Assembly (NCBI GenBank): GCA_001510275.1
Contig: LFEY01000031.1
Coordinates: 1-43,700, forward strand
Origin: Thaumarchaeota archaeon casp-thauma3
GTDB taxonomy: Archaea > Thermoproteota > Nitrososphaeria > Nitrososphaerales > Nitrosopumilaceae
Direction of reading: 5' to 3'
DNA length: 43,700 nucleotides
Made by a program: the position numbers and the translations under genes. Below the pieces are notes generated by a model that saw only the letters and a program-made list of their open reading frames with translations, searched no databases and was not told where the DNA came from. Of the stretch, positions 7,386 through 16,377 are shown piece after piece; position 1 is the first letter of the stretch; every line of letters begins with the position of its first letter.

Positions 7386-8177
7386 TTAAATGTTCAACTT
7401 TTTACGCTCTTTACGCTCAATGAATATCATGCCTGTAACATAAAGTGCAATCATTGGACCTGCAATAAACCACATTGTTACGCCACTGCCGTCTGGGGTG
7501 ATCACCGCACCAAAGATCACAATTGCAACAATTGCATATCTAATGTTTTTTCTCCAAAAGTCTGAATCCACTGCCCCTGATGCTGATATTGCATACATTA
7601 CAAGTGGAAGCTGAAACGAGAATCCAAATGCCAATAAAAATTGCAAAACAAAAGTAATAAAATCCATAATGTTGAGAAAAGTCACCAATCCTGCAGATTC
7701 TCCATATTTATACAAAAATTCTAAAATGTAGGGGATTACAAAATTGTAAGAAAAAACACAACCTGCAATGAATAGTCCTAATGCTGGAAGTGAAATGCTT
7801 CTACTGACATTAATTTCGTTTTCTTTTAATGCTGGTTTGATGAATCCAACAAATTCTTTGATAATAACTGGCATTCCAAATACAATTCCTACAAGTACTG
7901 CAATGTATACTTGTGCAAAGAAAGCTTGTCCTGGTGCAGTTTGAATCAATTGAACATTTTCTGGAACCAGATTATTTTTCATGTGATATGTTATTTGTGC
8001 TGCAATATTGTTTAGTGGTTCAAGTGTTGGGTAATACAAAGTAATTTCTCCTACTTGAATTGCTTCTGCATGAAATGATAAAATGACTACAGTAATAATA
8101 CCAATAACTAGTACAATTCTGAGTAAACTTTTTCTTAGTTCTTCAAAATGTATATTGATCCCATCTAACTCTGACAT
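7386..8177 (-). CDS. tatC: TatC, twin-arginine translocase receptor
   Basis: A 263-aa multispanning protein that recognises RR signal peptides. The conserved N-terminal HFEELRKSLLRIVLVIG is present (family H-x2-ELR), then the first periplasmic loop, FGMPVIIKEFVGFIKPALKENE (the conserved F-x-KPAL-x2-E cytosolic loop), FIAGCVFSYNFVIPYILEFL, FGFSFQLPLVMYAISASG, and GAVITPDGSGVTMWFIAGPMIALY near the end. Six hydrophobic helices fit the family. It is the first gene of the tatC-tatA unit. The DsbA- and DipZ-like proteins in this window have plain N-terminal anchors, not RR signals. Confidence 0.94.
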   Translation of the reverse strand: MSELDGINIHFEELRKSLLRIVLVIGIITVVILSFHAEAIQVGEITLYYPTLEPLNNIAAQITYHMKNNLVPENVQLIQTAPGQAFFAQVYIAVLVGIVFGMPVIIKEFVGFIKPALKENEINVSRSISLPALGLFIAGCVFSYNFVIPYILEFLYKYGESAGLVTFLNIMDFITFVLQFLLAFGFSFQLPLVMYAISASGAVDSDFWRKNIRYAIVAIVIFGAVITPDGSGVTMWFIAGPMIALYVTGMIFIERKERKKLNI

Positions 8178-8207
8178 CTAATGTCTTTGTGTTTTAAGCT
8201 ATATCAA

Positions 8208-8675
8208 TTATGTGGGGATTGGTAATAATTTTGCCTCTGGCAGTCCTGCTTCTTTGAGTTGGTCTGCAGTTAAATTCTCAAACTCTAAAGAAATAATGGC
8301 TTTTGTATTGAATTTTGTTTCCATTTCCTTTGCCAAGTCTCCAATGTCTTTACTGGAGTAGATTTCTTTTGAATCTTTAAGGAATATTCTTTCTCCTTTT
8401 TCCATCTCTTTACCATTAAATTTCTCTTTAAGGAAACTAGTAATTGTTGGAAGTTCTTCTCTATCAATATTGTTGTAAAAGTAACAGATTCCTTTTACTG
8501 ATTCATAGTCAAATGCAGTACCGTCTCTATACATGAAGACACCAATAAAGTGGGCTTGCTCTTCTGGCTCTCTAACACATTTGATTTCCCAGTTTAACAA
8601 TTTACTTTCATCATACGTAAACCCGCCCATTTCATCTGATGTAAGCTTCCAATATCTTGATCTACCTTTTGGCAT
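8208..8675 (-). CDS. Unknown protein, 155 aa
   Basis: Not recognised. It is soluble and of mixed charge, with no signal or membrane segment. It begins with a basic MPKGRSRYWK, has a central aromatic run (IGVFMYRDGTAF, VKGICYFYNN), acidic/lysine-rich helices in the second half, and ends in a proline-rich ALLPIPT-like tail. Start ATG. Leftward, upstream of tatC by 30 bases, so it may share a transcript with tatCA, although nothing links its function to export. Confidence 0.65.
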   Translation of the reverse strand: MPKGRSRYWKLTSDEMGGFTYDESKLLNWEIKCVREPEEQAHFIGVFMYRDGTAFDYESVKGICYFYNNIDREELPTITSFLKEKFNGKEMEKGERIFLKDSKEIYSSKDIGDLAKEMETKFNTKAIISLEFENLTADQLKEAGLPEAKLLPIPT

Positions 8676-8761
8676 TATGAAATGTTGTAAATTATTCTGA
8701 TATAAATTCCAATATCTGAAATTGCTGAACCACTTTTATAGTAAATCCACGTAGTAACTTT

Positions 8762-8917
8762 GTGGGAGACAGAATAACTATTGTATTGGATTCAACAAAT
8801 AACGAGAAACTTCGTAACATTCAAGCAAAGATGATCAAAACTTCCCCAAAATCTATTAGCTTCTCACATGTATTGAATTTAGTTGTGAGTGAGGGTCTTA
8901 AGAAATTCAAATCATAG
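8762..8917 (+). CDS. 51-aa ribbon-helix-helix-like protein, leaderless
   Basis: GTG start at 8762. The product has a short N-terminal strand (DRITIVLD), a helix with NNEKLRNIQAKMIK, then SPKSISFSHVLNLVVSEGLKKF, the strand-helix-helix pattern of MetJ/Arc/CopG-type DNA-binding proteins. A TATA box, ttttata, lies at 8734-8740, so transcription should start at or next to the GTG and no leader is expected. It is probably a small transcription factor; its targets are unknown. It precedes the purine operon on the same strand by 124 bases. Confidence 0.6.
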   Translation: MGDRITIVLDSTNNEKLRNIQAKMIKTSPKSISFSHVLNLVVSEGLKKFKS

Positions 8918-9041
8918 TACAAAAATGGAAATGAATCAGGACTTTCTCTATTTCTAATTAGATGTATCTTTTAAAATAAGTATAAAAATATAAAATTATT
9001 CGGAAGATAGATTAACCTCGATTGAAATTTTCAAATTGTGA

Positions 9042-9302
9042 ATGGCGACCTTTAATGTTCATGTAACAATTGAAAATAAACCTGGCATTAGTGATCCTGA
9101 GGGTGAGACTATTCTAAATGATCTAGTTCTAAAAGGAACCCACAAAACAGTCTCTAAAATTAAAACTGCAAAGATGCTAAAATTTACAATCAAAGAAAAA
9201 GATAAAAAAACTGTTCAATCCAAAGTACAAGAGATCTGTGATGAACTACGAATATACAATCCTATGGTGAGTAAAGTAACAATAGATGTTTTTGATAGTT
9301 AG
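9042..9302 (+). CDS. purS: PurS subunit of FGAM synthase
   Basis: An 86-aa PurS, the small dimeric subunit that bridges PurL and PurQ in the three-part FGAM synthase (FGAR + Gln + ATP to FGAM). The typical core NKPGISDPEGETI (family: KPGVLDPQG) starts at about residue 13 and the C-terminal NPMVSKVTIDVFD closes the fold. It is the first gene of the purSQLF run. A long TATA-like region (tataaaaatataaaa, about 8980-8994) would start transcription near 9015, leaving a leader of about 25 bases. Confidence 0.92.
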   Translation: MATFNVHVTIENKPGISDPEGETILNDLVLKGTHKTVSKIKTAKMLKFTIKEKDKKTVQSKVQEICDELRIYNPMVSKVTIDVFDS

Positions 9303-9350
9303 GTTTTCAGATTCGATTCAAATTAAATATCGCTAAATGTAAACACAATT

Positions 9351-10031
9351 GTGAAAGTTGGGGTTGTAGTTTTTCCTGGTAGCAATTGCGATCGTGATAT
9401 GTACCATGTTCTAACTGACGTCTTTAATTTTGATGCACAATACTGTTGGCATGAAAAGGCACTTCCAAAAAACATTGATGCTGTAATTCTTCCAGGTGGA
9501 TTCTCTTATGGTGATAGACTCAGGGCAGGAGTAATCGCTGCTCACAGTCCAATCATTAAAGATGTCAAAAAGATGGCCAAAAAAGGAATTCCAATTTTAG
9601 GTGTATGTAATGGCTTTCAAATTCTAGTAGAATCAGGATTACTTCCCGGGATTTTACTCAAAAATGAATCTCTCAATTTTATGTGTGAGTGGACAAATTT
9701 GATTGTTGAAAATAACAAGACTCCATTTACAAATCAATTCAAACTACATGAAAAAATTCCGATACCAATCGCAAATGGCGAGGGACGATATTATGTTGAT
9801 GATGATACCTTAAAACAATTAAAGAAAAAAAATCAAATTGTATTTAGATACAGTCAAGTCATTAATGGCTCTTCACATAGAATTGCTGGTGTCTGCAATC
9901 AAGAAGGAAATGTTGTTGGTATGATGCCTCATCCAGAAAGAGCAGTTGAATCTGAAATTAACCCCATGGATAACAAACCATCTTCTCTTATCTTTGAGTC
10001 CCTATTGGCAAAAATTGGTGTTGGTAATTGA
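9351..10031 (+). CDS. purQ: PurQ glutaminase subunit of FGAM synthase
   Basis: A 226-aa class I glutamine amidotransferase that supplies ammonia to PurL. The nucleophile is Cys86 in GVCNGFQ, and His194/Glu196 in MPHPER complete the triad. The N-terminal FPGSNCDRD and PGGFSYGDRLRAG (oxyanion region) are typical of PurQ. GTG start. The stop codon TGA overlaps the TTG start of purL (sequence TTGA), indicating translational coupling. Confidence 0.95.
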   Translation: MKVGVVVFPGSNCDRDMYHVLTDVFNFDAQYCWHEKALPKNIDAVILPGGFSYGDRLRAGVIAAHSPIIKDVKKMAKKGIPILGVCNGFQILVESGLLPGILLKNESLNFMCEWTNLIVENNKTPFTNQFKLHEKIPIPIANGEGRYYVDDDTLKQLKKKNQIVFRYSQVINGSSHRIAGVCNQEGNVVGMMPHPERAVESEINPMDNKPSSLIFESLLAKIGVGN

Positions 10032-12193
10032 GTCTCGAATCTCAAGAACTAGCTGAACTAAAATCAAAAATTGGCAGAGATCCAACTTTTACTGAATTGC
10101 AGATTGTAGCTGCAGAGTGGTCAGAACATTGTTCTTACAAATCATCAAAGAAGCATCTCAAAATGCTACCGATGAAAGGACCACTTGTAATTCATGAGAC
10201 AGGATATGATTCTGGTGTATTGGATGTTGGTGATGGATATGTTGTTACTGCACACATTGAAAGTCATAACCATCCATCTGCTGTTGAACCATATGGTGGT
10301 GCTGCAACTGGTGTGGGTGGTGTAATTAGAGATATTTTATCTACAGGTACAAGACCTATTGCAATCTTTAATGGATTACGTTTTGGAGATATAGAAAAAG
10401 ATCAACAAGCAAGATGGCTTTTTAAAAATGCAGTTACTGGAATTGCTGACTATGGGAACTGTTTAGGAATTCCAACAATTGGAGGTGAAGTTGAGTTTGA
10501 TGAATGTTATCAAAACTATGCATTAGTTGATGTTGCAGCAATAGGGTTTGGCAAAAAAGAGAATTTGATTAAAAATCATGCCAAGAAAGATGACTTGGTT
10601 ATATTACTTGGAGGCTCAACAGGAAGAGATGGAATTGGTGGTTCTCAGTTTGCTTCAGATTCATTAGAATCTGAAGACCGCTCTGCAGTTCAAATCCCAG
10701 ATCCTTTCATCGAGAAATTAATTATTGAGGCTATATTAGAGGCACGAAATGAGAAACTAATTCATGCCATGAAAGATCTTGGAGGCGGGGGGTTATCATG
10801 TGCAATTTCAGAGACTGCTGATGCACTAGAAATTGGAATAGAGATGGATGTTGAGAAGGTTCATACTCGTGAATCTGACATGCGTCCAGATGAAATCATG
10901 GTATCTGAATCACAAGAAAGAATGTTAATTATTACAAGTAAAGCTAAATTGAAAAAACTGCAAGAAATTTGCAAGAAATTCCGTATTGCATGCTCTGTAA
11001 TTGGCCATGTAACATCTGATAATCAAATGCATGTGAAAAAAGGCAAAAAAACATTTGCAAATCTCCCTACAAATGTTGTTGCAAATGCAACTCTTCTTGA
11101 TTTACCTTCAAAAAAACCACTATATTTAGAAACAATTGAAGAAGAAAAGAAATTCAAAGCAATTTCAAATTATTCTAAAACAATGATGAAATTACTTGCT
11201 TCTCCAAATATTGCAAGCAAGATTTGGGTTTATAGACAATATGATCATGAAGTTGGAATTAGAACTGTCATAAAACCTGGAGGCGATGCATCAGTTTTAC
11301 GATTAGATAATGGAAAATTTCTTTCTGCAAAGATTGATGGAAATCCAAAACAATGTTACATCAATCCACGAGAAGGTGCAATAGGTTGCTTTGAGGAAGC
11401 ATGCAGAAATGTTGTTTGTACTGGAGCAAAACCAATTGGTATGCTTGATCATCTTCAATTTGGAAATCCAAAAGATCCTGAAATATTTTGGACATTTTTA
11501 GAATCTCTAAAGGGACTAACTGATTTTGTTAAATATTTCAACATTCCATGTGTTGGAGGTAAGGTTAGTCTGTATAATGAAACACCTGCAGGCTCAATAA
11601 AACCAACACCTGTAATTGGTGTCTTGGGACTAATTGACAAAAACCCACTAATTCCTCAAAAAATTACCGATGGTGACTGTCTTGTAATTATTGGGAATAC
11701 TAAAAATGAGATGGGCGGTTCTGAATACTTTGAGTATATTAATAAATTCATTGGAGGCAAATGTCCTTCTGTCAACTTTACAGAATCAAAGAAAAATATG
11801 AAAACTGTATTAGAAATAATAAAAAATCAATTCCTAAAATCTGCACATGATTGCTCAAAGGGTGGGTTGGCAGTTGCAGTATCTGAACTTTGTATGACAA
11901 ACCAAATTGGTTGTAAAATATCATTAGAAAAAGTTCCTGGTGAGAAACTTGACGTTGATAGAATTTTATTTTCTGAAAGTCATTCTCGTTATCTTTTGGT
12001 ATTAGAGAAGAAGAATCTCAAAAAACTGGAGGACATGCTCAAAAAGAGCAAAGTTTCATTCAAACTTATTGGCCAGTTTAGAGGAGACAAAATTCAATTT
12101 AACAAGGGAACAAAATCGATCGTTGATCTAAGAGTTGATAAAGCGCAAAAAACTTGGTTAAATTCGTTAAAGGACTTGATACTTCATGGTTAA
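10028..12193 (+). CDS. purL: PurL, FGAM synthase large subunit (short form)
   Basis: A 721-aa enzyme of the small archaeal/Gram-positive type that needs PurS and PurQ. Visible landmarks: EWSEHCSYKSSKKHL (about residue 31), the metal/ATP region AHIESHNHPSAVEPYGGAATGVGG (about 75-98), GGSTGRDGIGG (about 197), KDLGGGGLSCAISE, and the second domain's GDASVLRL and AHDCSKGGLAVAVSEL. TTG start inside the purQ stop. Its end overlaps the start of purF by 8 bases. Confidence 0.95.
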   Translation: MSLESQELAELKSKIGRDPTFTELQIVAAEWSEHCSYKSSKKHLKMLPMKGPLVIHETGYDSGVLDVGDGYVVTAHIESHNHPSAVEPYGGAATGVGGVIRDILSTGTRPIAIFNGLRFGDIEKDQQARWLFKNAVTGIADYGNCLGIPTIGGEVEFDECYQNYALVDVAAIGFGKKENLIKNHAKKDDLVILLGGSTGRDGIGGSQFASDSLESEDRSAVQIPDPFIEKLIIEAILEARNEKLIHAMKDLGGGGLSCAISETADALEIGIEMDVEKVHTRESDMRPDEIMVSESQERMLIITSKAKLKKLQEICKKFRIACSVIGHVTSDNQMHVKKGKKTFANLPTNVVANATLLDLPSKKPLYLETIEEEKKFKAISNYSKTMMKLLASPNIASKIWVYRQYDHEVGIRTVIKPGGDASVLRLDNGKFLSAKIDGNPKQCYINPREGAIGCFEEACRNVVCTGAKPIGMLDHLQFGNPKDPEIFWTFLESLKGLTDFVKYFNIPCVGGKVSLYNETPAGSIKPTPVIGVLGLIDKNPLIPQKITDGDCLVIIGNTKNEMGGSEYFEYINKFIGGKCPSVNFTESKKNMKTVLEIIKNQFLKSAHDCSKGGLAVAVSELCMTNQIGCKISLEKVPGEKLDVDRILFSESHSRYLLVLEKKNLKKLEDMLKKSKVSFKLIGQFRGDKIQFNKGTKSIVDLRVDKAQKTWLNSLKDLILHG

Positions 12194-13619
12194 AGAAAAT
12201 TGTGGCGTAGTTGGAATCTATAGTCTAAGTGGAACTAATGTGATACCTATGGTAATTGATGCATTAAGGGCACTTCAACATAGAGGCCAAGAAGCATGGG
12301 GTCTTGCAATTCCAAATAAAGCACCTCTAAAAAAACTGGGACTAGTTTCTTCAGCATCATCTGAATTCAAATCAATTACAGAAGAATATGCTTCTCCTTC
12401 AGTAATTGGCCATGTACGGTATTCTACGATGGGGCGAAGTTCCCTTGAAAATGCACAACCTCTCAAAGTAAAAGATCTATGTATTGCACATAATGGAACC
12501 ATTGCAAATGTTCAGGAACTATCCAATCTTGTAGGTGGCTGTTCGTTTACCCCACAAAATGCAAGTGATACGCTTGTTGTAGCACAAAGACTAGTTACAC
12601 TAATCGCTGAGAACGGTCAGATGGGAAAAGCACTCTCAATTCTTAAAAACGAGATGGTTGGATCTTTTTGTTTTACGTTTATCACTGATGATAATTCTGT
12701 TTATGCTGCTCGTGATCCTAAAGGATTCCGTCCAATGGTTTTAGGACATAAAGAAATAGATGATACTTACATTGTTGCATCAGAGTCTTCAGCATTATCT
12801 GCAGTTGGAGCTGTAATGCAACGAAATGTAACTCCTGGTGAATTAATCAAACTAAGCAAAAATGGATTAGAGACAGAACAATTCTCAGATGATCCTGAAC
12901 GTGCACACTGTTCTTTTGAGTTTACTTACTTTGCACATCCGTCAAGTAACATGGAAGGAACCAACATCTATGTAGCAAGAAAAAACATTGGTAGATTTTT
13001 GGCAAAGAAATTTCCAATTAAAGATGCAGATTTAGTAATACCTGTACCTGATTCTGCAAGACCTGCTGCATTAGGATATGCACAAGAACTTGGTGTGTCC
13101 TTTGATGAAGGCTTACTCAAAGACAGATATAGTAAGAAAGGTCCATTGCGAAGTTTTATTGAACCACATCAAACTGATAGAATCGAAATTAACCGATGGA
13201 TAATTCCAATTAGAGAAATAATTGAGGGAAAACATGTAGTTGTAATTGATGATAGTTTAGTTAGAGGTACAAGCTCCAAGGCAATTATCAAAGCACTTCG
13301 AAGAGCAGGCGCAAAAAAAATTAGTATGGTAATTACATATCCTCCAATTAAATTTCCATGTTATGCTGGAATTGACTTTCCATCACAAGAAGAACTTGCA
13401 ACATTTTCTAATGAAAAAGACATGACTCCAGAAGAAATGACTGAGATGGTAAGACAAAGTATTGGTGCTGACTTTTTGGGATATAATGATGCTGAAAACC
13501 TTGCAGCAGCAATTGGTATTCCAAAAGATTCGATGTGTTTTACATGCTCTTCAGGAAATTATGATTCTCTTGGAATTACGCCTGAATTTAGAAGTAGAGA
13601 AGAGATGAAGGGAGAATAG
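12186..13619 (+). CDS. purF: PurF, glutamine PRPP amidotransferase (Fe-S type)
   Basis: A 477-aa first enzyme of purine synthesis (PRPP + Gln to phosphoribosylamine). Residues 1-5 form a short propeptide before the nucleophile Cys6 (NCGVVGIYS). The PRPP loop HVVVIDDSLVRGTSSKAI spans residues 350-367. Four cysteines, C242, C392, C451 and C454, match the positions that hold the 4Fe-4S cluster in the Bacillus-type enzyme, so this is the oxygen-labile, self-processing form. ATG inside the last codons of purL. A T-rich stretch follows the stop. Confidence 0.94.
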   Translation: MVKENCGVVGIYSLSGTNVIPMVIDALRALQHRGQEAWGLAIPNKAPLKKLGLVSSASSEFKSITEEYASPSVIGHVRYSTMGRSSLENAQPLKVKDLCIAHNGTIANVQELSNLVGGCSFTPQNASDTLVVAQRLVTLIAENGQMGKALSILKNEMVGSFCFTFITDDNSVYAARDPKGFRPMVLGHKEIDDTYIVASESSALSAVGAVMQRNVTPGELIKLSKNGLETEQFSDDPERAHCSFEFTYFAHPSSNMEGTNIYVARKNIGRFLAKKFPIKDADLVIPVPDSARPAALGYAQELGVSFDEGLLKDRYSKKGPLRSFIEPHQTDRIEINRWIIPIREIIEGKHVVVIDDSLVRGTSSKAIIKALRRAGAKKISMVITYPPIKFPCYAGIDFPSQEELATFSNEKDMTPEEMTEMVRQSIGADFLGYNDAENLAAAIGIPKDSMCFTCSSGNYDSLGITPEFRSREEMKGE

Positions 13620-13656
13620 GGAATTTTTTTAAATATATTAAATTGATTTGATGATT

Positions 13657-13935
13657 ATGCAAGCAATCTGGAATGGAACTGTAATTGCCGAAAGCGATAA
13701 CACTGTAGTAGTTGAAGGAAATCATTATTTTCCATTTGATTCCCTCAAAGAAGAATATTACACAAAAACTGACATGACTACTGTTTGTGGTTGGAAAGGA
13801 ATGGCAAACTATTATTCAGTTACTATAGATGGTAAAACTAACAAAGACTGTGCATGGTATTATGCAGAACCAAATGATGCAGCATCCAAAATTAAAGGGA
13901 TGGTGGCCTTTTGGAATGGCGTTCAAGTAAAATAA
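13657..13935 (+). CDS. DUF427 domain protein
   Basis: A 92-aa protein matching DUF427: MQAIWNGTVIAESDNTVVVEGNHYFP at the start, then TTVCGWKGMANYYSV with the conserved C-x-WKG-A-x-Y core, and CAWYYAEPNDAASKIKGMVAFW. The frame also contains TTG 13648 and ATG 13651. The start at 13657 fits both the family and an AT-rich TATA-like stretch at 13631-13640 that would give a leaderless message. The biochemical role of the family is not established. It lies between purF and purC on the same strand. Confidence 0.8.
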   Translation: MQAIWNGTVIAESDNTVVVEGNHYFPFDSLKEEYYTKTDMTTVCGWKGMANYYSVTIDGKTNKDCAWYYAEPNDAASKIKGMVAFWNGVQVK

Positions 13936-13970
13936 TCACTCTTAATTATTAGAAAAACAACACAGAATCC

Positions 13971-14357
13971 GTGAAACAATATACTGCAATTATTGCTGTG
14001 GGTGTTGGAGCAATTGTGATGATGGTCGTAATTTTTGGTGCAGATATTTTGAAATTATCTGTTGCTACACAGGATTACGATATCTTTGTTGACCCAATTT
14101 TAGACAAACAAAGTCTGTTTGTAATGGGTAGAGTAATCATTCAAAATACTGGCTTTCAACCCCTAACAAATATTCATGTGAATTTTGGGGCAGGAGATAC
14201 ACTTGATCTTGGAACTCTTAAAGCAGGACAAAAAATTATAGTTTCACCTCCCTCTGAAAACCCCATGGTGTTTGTTATGATTAGTGCTGATAATGAGATA
14301 TTTGTAAACAAAGCATATCGTGAGATGCCAAAGATGGTAGGCATGATGGGCTCTTGA
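13971..14357 (+). CDS. Membrane-anchored extracellular protein, 128 aa
   Basis: The family is not recognised. A hydrophobic N-terminal segment (about residues 5-25) is followed by roughly 100 residues that read as a beta-sandwich: SLFVMGRVIIQNTGFQPLTNIHVNFGAGDTLDLGTLKAGQKIIVSPP, similar in style to the FxxG/telokin-like outside domains common in this phylum. The C-terminus is methionine-rich (MPKMVGMMGS). GTG start. It sits in the purine block but has no obvious link to it. Confidence 0.6.
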   Translation: MKQYTAIIAVGVGAIVMMVVIFGADILKLSVATQDYDIFVDPILDKQSLFVMGRVIIQNTGFQPLTNIHVNFGAGDTLDLGTLKAGQKIIVSPPSENPMVFVMISADNEIFVNKAYREMPKMVGMMGS

Positions 14358-14402
14358 TCTTTTTCATATCAGTTAAATCACATCAAAATCCAGTGTGATT
14401 GT

Positions 14403-15227
14403 TTGAAATTTCTTACTAGTGGAAAGGTAAAGGATCTTTATGATGTGGATGAAAATACTATTCTCTTCAAATTTTCTGATAGAGTTTCAGCATATGATGT
14501 CAAATTCAAGCAGGATATACCTCAAAAGGGAGAGGTTTTGTGCAAATTTGCAGAGTTTTGGTTTCAAGAATTAGATATCCCAAATCATTTCATCCGACGT
14601 GAATCAGACACTGAAATTGTTGTAAAAAAGATGCAGATGCTTCCAATAGAGTGTGTTGTTAGGGGGTATTTCTATGGAAGCTTAGTAAATCGATGGAAAA
14701 AAGGTGAGGCCACAGTACCTGAAGGAACAGATACTACACTTGCTGCAAAACTTCCTGAACCAATTTTTGATCCAACAACAAAATCAGAACATGACATCCC
14801 TATTGATAAAACAAAAGCACTCAAAATGAATCTAGTTACAGAAGATCAATACAACTGGTTAGAAAAAACGTCAATTGAAATTTATAAAAAGATGGCAGAA
14901 ATTACTGATAATGTTGGTTTTATTCTAGCTGATTTAAAATTGGAATTTGGAATCTTAAATGGAGAAATCACTTTGGGTGATTCAATTGGTCCTGATGAGT
15001 ATCGTTTATGGCCTAAAGAATCCTTTGAGGTAGGAAAAATTCAAGAAGCGTATGACAAACAACTTTTACGTGATTGGTTAACTGTTAATGGATACCAAAA
15101 ACAATTCGATGATGCACGTGATGCCGGAGAAGAACCTGTTGCACCTAATATCCCTGATGAAATAATTCAAAAAATGAGACAACGTTATGTTACTGCATAT
15201 GAAAAATTAACTGGAAATACTCTTTAA
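14403..15227 (+). CDS. purC: PurC, SAICAR synthase
   Basis: A 274-aa enzyme that joins CAIR and aspartate with ATP. Family motifs: [10 protein letters not shown] (residues 6-15), [24 protein letters not shown] ([10 protein letters not shown] core), [21 protein letters not shown] and [14 protein letters not shown] with DKQLLRDWL near the end. TTG start. The purine block thus holds purS, Q, L, F and C; with purP, six steps or subunits are in this window. purD, M, E, K, B and O are not here. Confidence 0.95.
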   Translation: MKFLTSGKVKDLYDVDENTILFKFSDRVSAYDVKFKQDIPQKGEVLCKFAEFWFQELDIPNHFIRRESDTEIVVKKMQMLPIECVVRGYFYGSLVNRWKKGEATVPEGTDTTLAAKLPEPIFDPTTKSEHDIPIDKTKALKMNLVTEDQYNWLEKTSIEIYKKMAEITDNVGFILADLKLEFGILNGEITLGDSIGPDEYRLWPKESFEVGKIQEAYDKQLLRDWLTVNGYQKQFDDARDAGEEPVAPNIPDEIIQKMRQRYVTAYEKLTGNTL

Positions 15228-15248
15228 CCCTCAAACAATTGGCATATC

Positions 15249-15551
15249 ATGGAATCTGAAGACAAAAAAGAACTTGAAACATTGTTAAATGTTGTAATTA
15301 ATCAAATTCCATCTTACACTAACATGGTAAATTCTGCACACTGGGATGTAAACTCTAATGACTGCATCTTTGGCATGGTATATCATTCGTTTGTTGCAAA
15401 ATCAACTGGTTATCTAGAAAACAAATTAATTGATACTGAACAGACCATAAATGCTGAATCAACTTTTGAAATGATGAATTTAGTTACTGAAGTGTTCAAT
15501 GAGCGATTGGTAGATATTAAAAAAGCAATAATTTTTGCATCAAACTCTTAA
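15249..15551 (+). CDS. Unknown protein, 100 aa
   Basis: Not recognised. An all-helical acidic protein: KKELETLLNVVINQIPSYTNMVNSAHWD, then a long helix rich in Glu/Asn. No membrane segment. It begins 22 bases after purC and is probably read through from it. Its stop codon overlaps the stop of a tiny leftward ORF (15548-15625). Confidence 0.6.
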   Translation: MESEDKKELETLLNVVINQIPSYTNMVNSAHWDVNSNDCIFGMVYHSFVAKSTGYLENKLIDTEQTINAESTFEMMNLVTEVFNERLVDIKKAIIFASNS

Positions 15552-15625
15552 TCCACACACAACATTTCTTTTCCAACTCGAATCATATTCTTGATGATTT
15601 GTAAAATGCTTCCCTGATTGACCAT
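15548..15625 (-). CDS. 25-aa amphipathic microprotein (candidate)
   Basis: ATG at 15625 to TAA at 15548-15550. Residues 6-23 form a strongly amphipathic helix (ILQIIKNMIRVGKEML), ending CVD. A TATA-like stretch (attataaaat on this strand, near 15668-15680) lies about 45-50 bases upstream. The composition is much more protein-like than expected by chance, but the short length keeps confidence low. Its stop overlaps that of the convergent 100-aa gene. Confidence 0.35.
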   Translation of the reverse strand: MVNQGSILQIIKNMIRVGKEMLCVD

Positions 15626-15861
15626 TTGTCAACATCCATTCCAGAATTTACTTTGTTATGATATTTTATAATATTTTTAAAACCGTTACCAAAATTATTC
15701 TATTGATACTATGTATATCATAGCAATACTAGTTTTATTAGATGCATTACAATATTTTTAGTACCTACCCAATTTTTATTGGAACAAAAATAAATTGATG
15801 CGATTAGACAAAAAAATATGATACAAGGATCTTTTAGAACAGATAACAAGGTAATCTTAGT
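15626..15861. other. Intergenic region before the winged-helix gene
   Basis: AT-rich and without a further convincing ORF. It contains possible TATA elements for both strands (ttttataatattttt near 15663-15680). No repeat or stable hairpin is visible. Confidence 0.4.
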
Positions 15862-16371
15862 ATGTCTACATTATTAGAAAAGCAAATCAAAGTCAATCGT
15901 ATCGTTACGACAAGTATTGAACATGCACGTGCAATTGAAGATCCTGCACGAGCCAAAATCGTGGAATTCTTATACCATCAAGCACTTTCTGCAGACCAGA
16001 TAACAAGTGCTCTAAAAAAGGTGGGATACAAAAAAGCACTAACAACGGTTAGACATCATCTAGAAATTCTTAAGAACTCTGGATTAATTGAAATTGTAAA
16101 AATTGAAGAATCTCGAGGTGCTATAAAAAAATATTATGGTACCTCAACTAAATTATTAGATTTTCAGACTCCTAAAGATTTTGATTCAAAATATTCAAAG
16201 ATTATTGATAAGACTTCTACCAAAATTGAAAAGATTCTCAAAGGTCTAGCTCCAAAAACTACCAAATCAAAGGGTAAAAAATCTGAAGAATACTCTCAAT
16301 ACCTGGTAATGGAGATCATGAACAGAGCCATGACTAGTATACTTGAAAGTTCTGGCAAAAAACAACGATGA
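15862..16371 (+). CDS. ArsR-like winged-helix regulator
   Basis: A 169-aa DNA-binding protein. Residues about 20-95 form a winged helix: ARAIEDPARAKIVEFLYHQALSADQI, then a recognition helix TTVRHHLEILKNSGLIEIVKIEESRG with the conserved HHL-x-L-x-x-SGL pattern of the ArsR/TrmB-like group, and a wing ending in KKYYGTS. A basic linker (KTTKSKGKKSEE) leads to a C-terminal helix that may dimerise. No metal-binding cysteines are seen, so a metal sensor is unlikely. The PPOX gene follows after 6 bases and is probably co-transcribed. Confidence 0.75.
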   Translation: MSTLLEKQIKVNRIVTTSIEHARAIEDPARAKIVEFLYHQALSADQITSALKKVGYKKALTTVRHHLEILKNSGLIEIVKIEESRGAIKKYYGTSTKLLDFQTPKDFDSKYSKIIDKTSTKIEKILKGLAPKTTKSKGKKSEEYSQYLVMEIMNRAMTSILESSGKKQR

Positions 16372-16377
16372 ATAATA

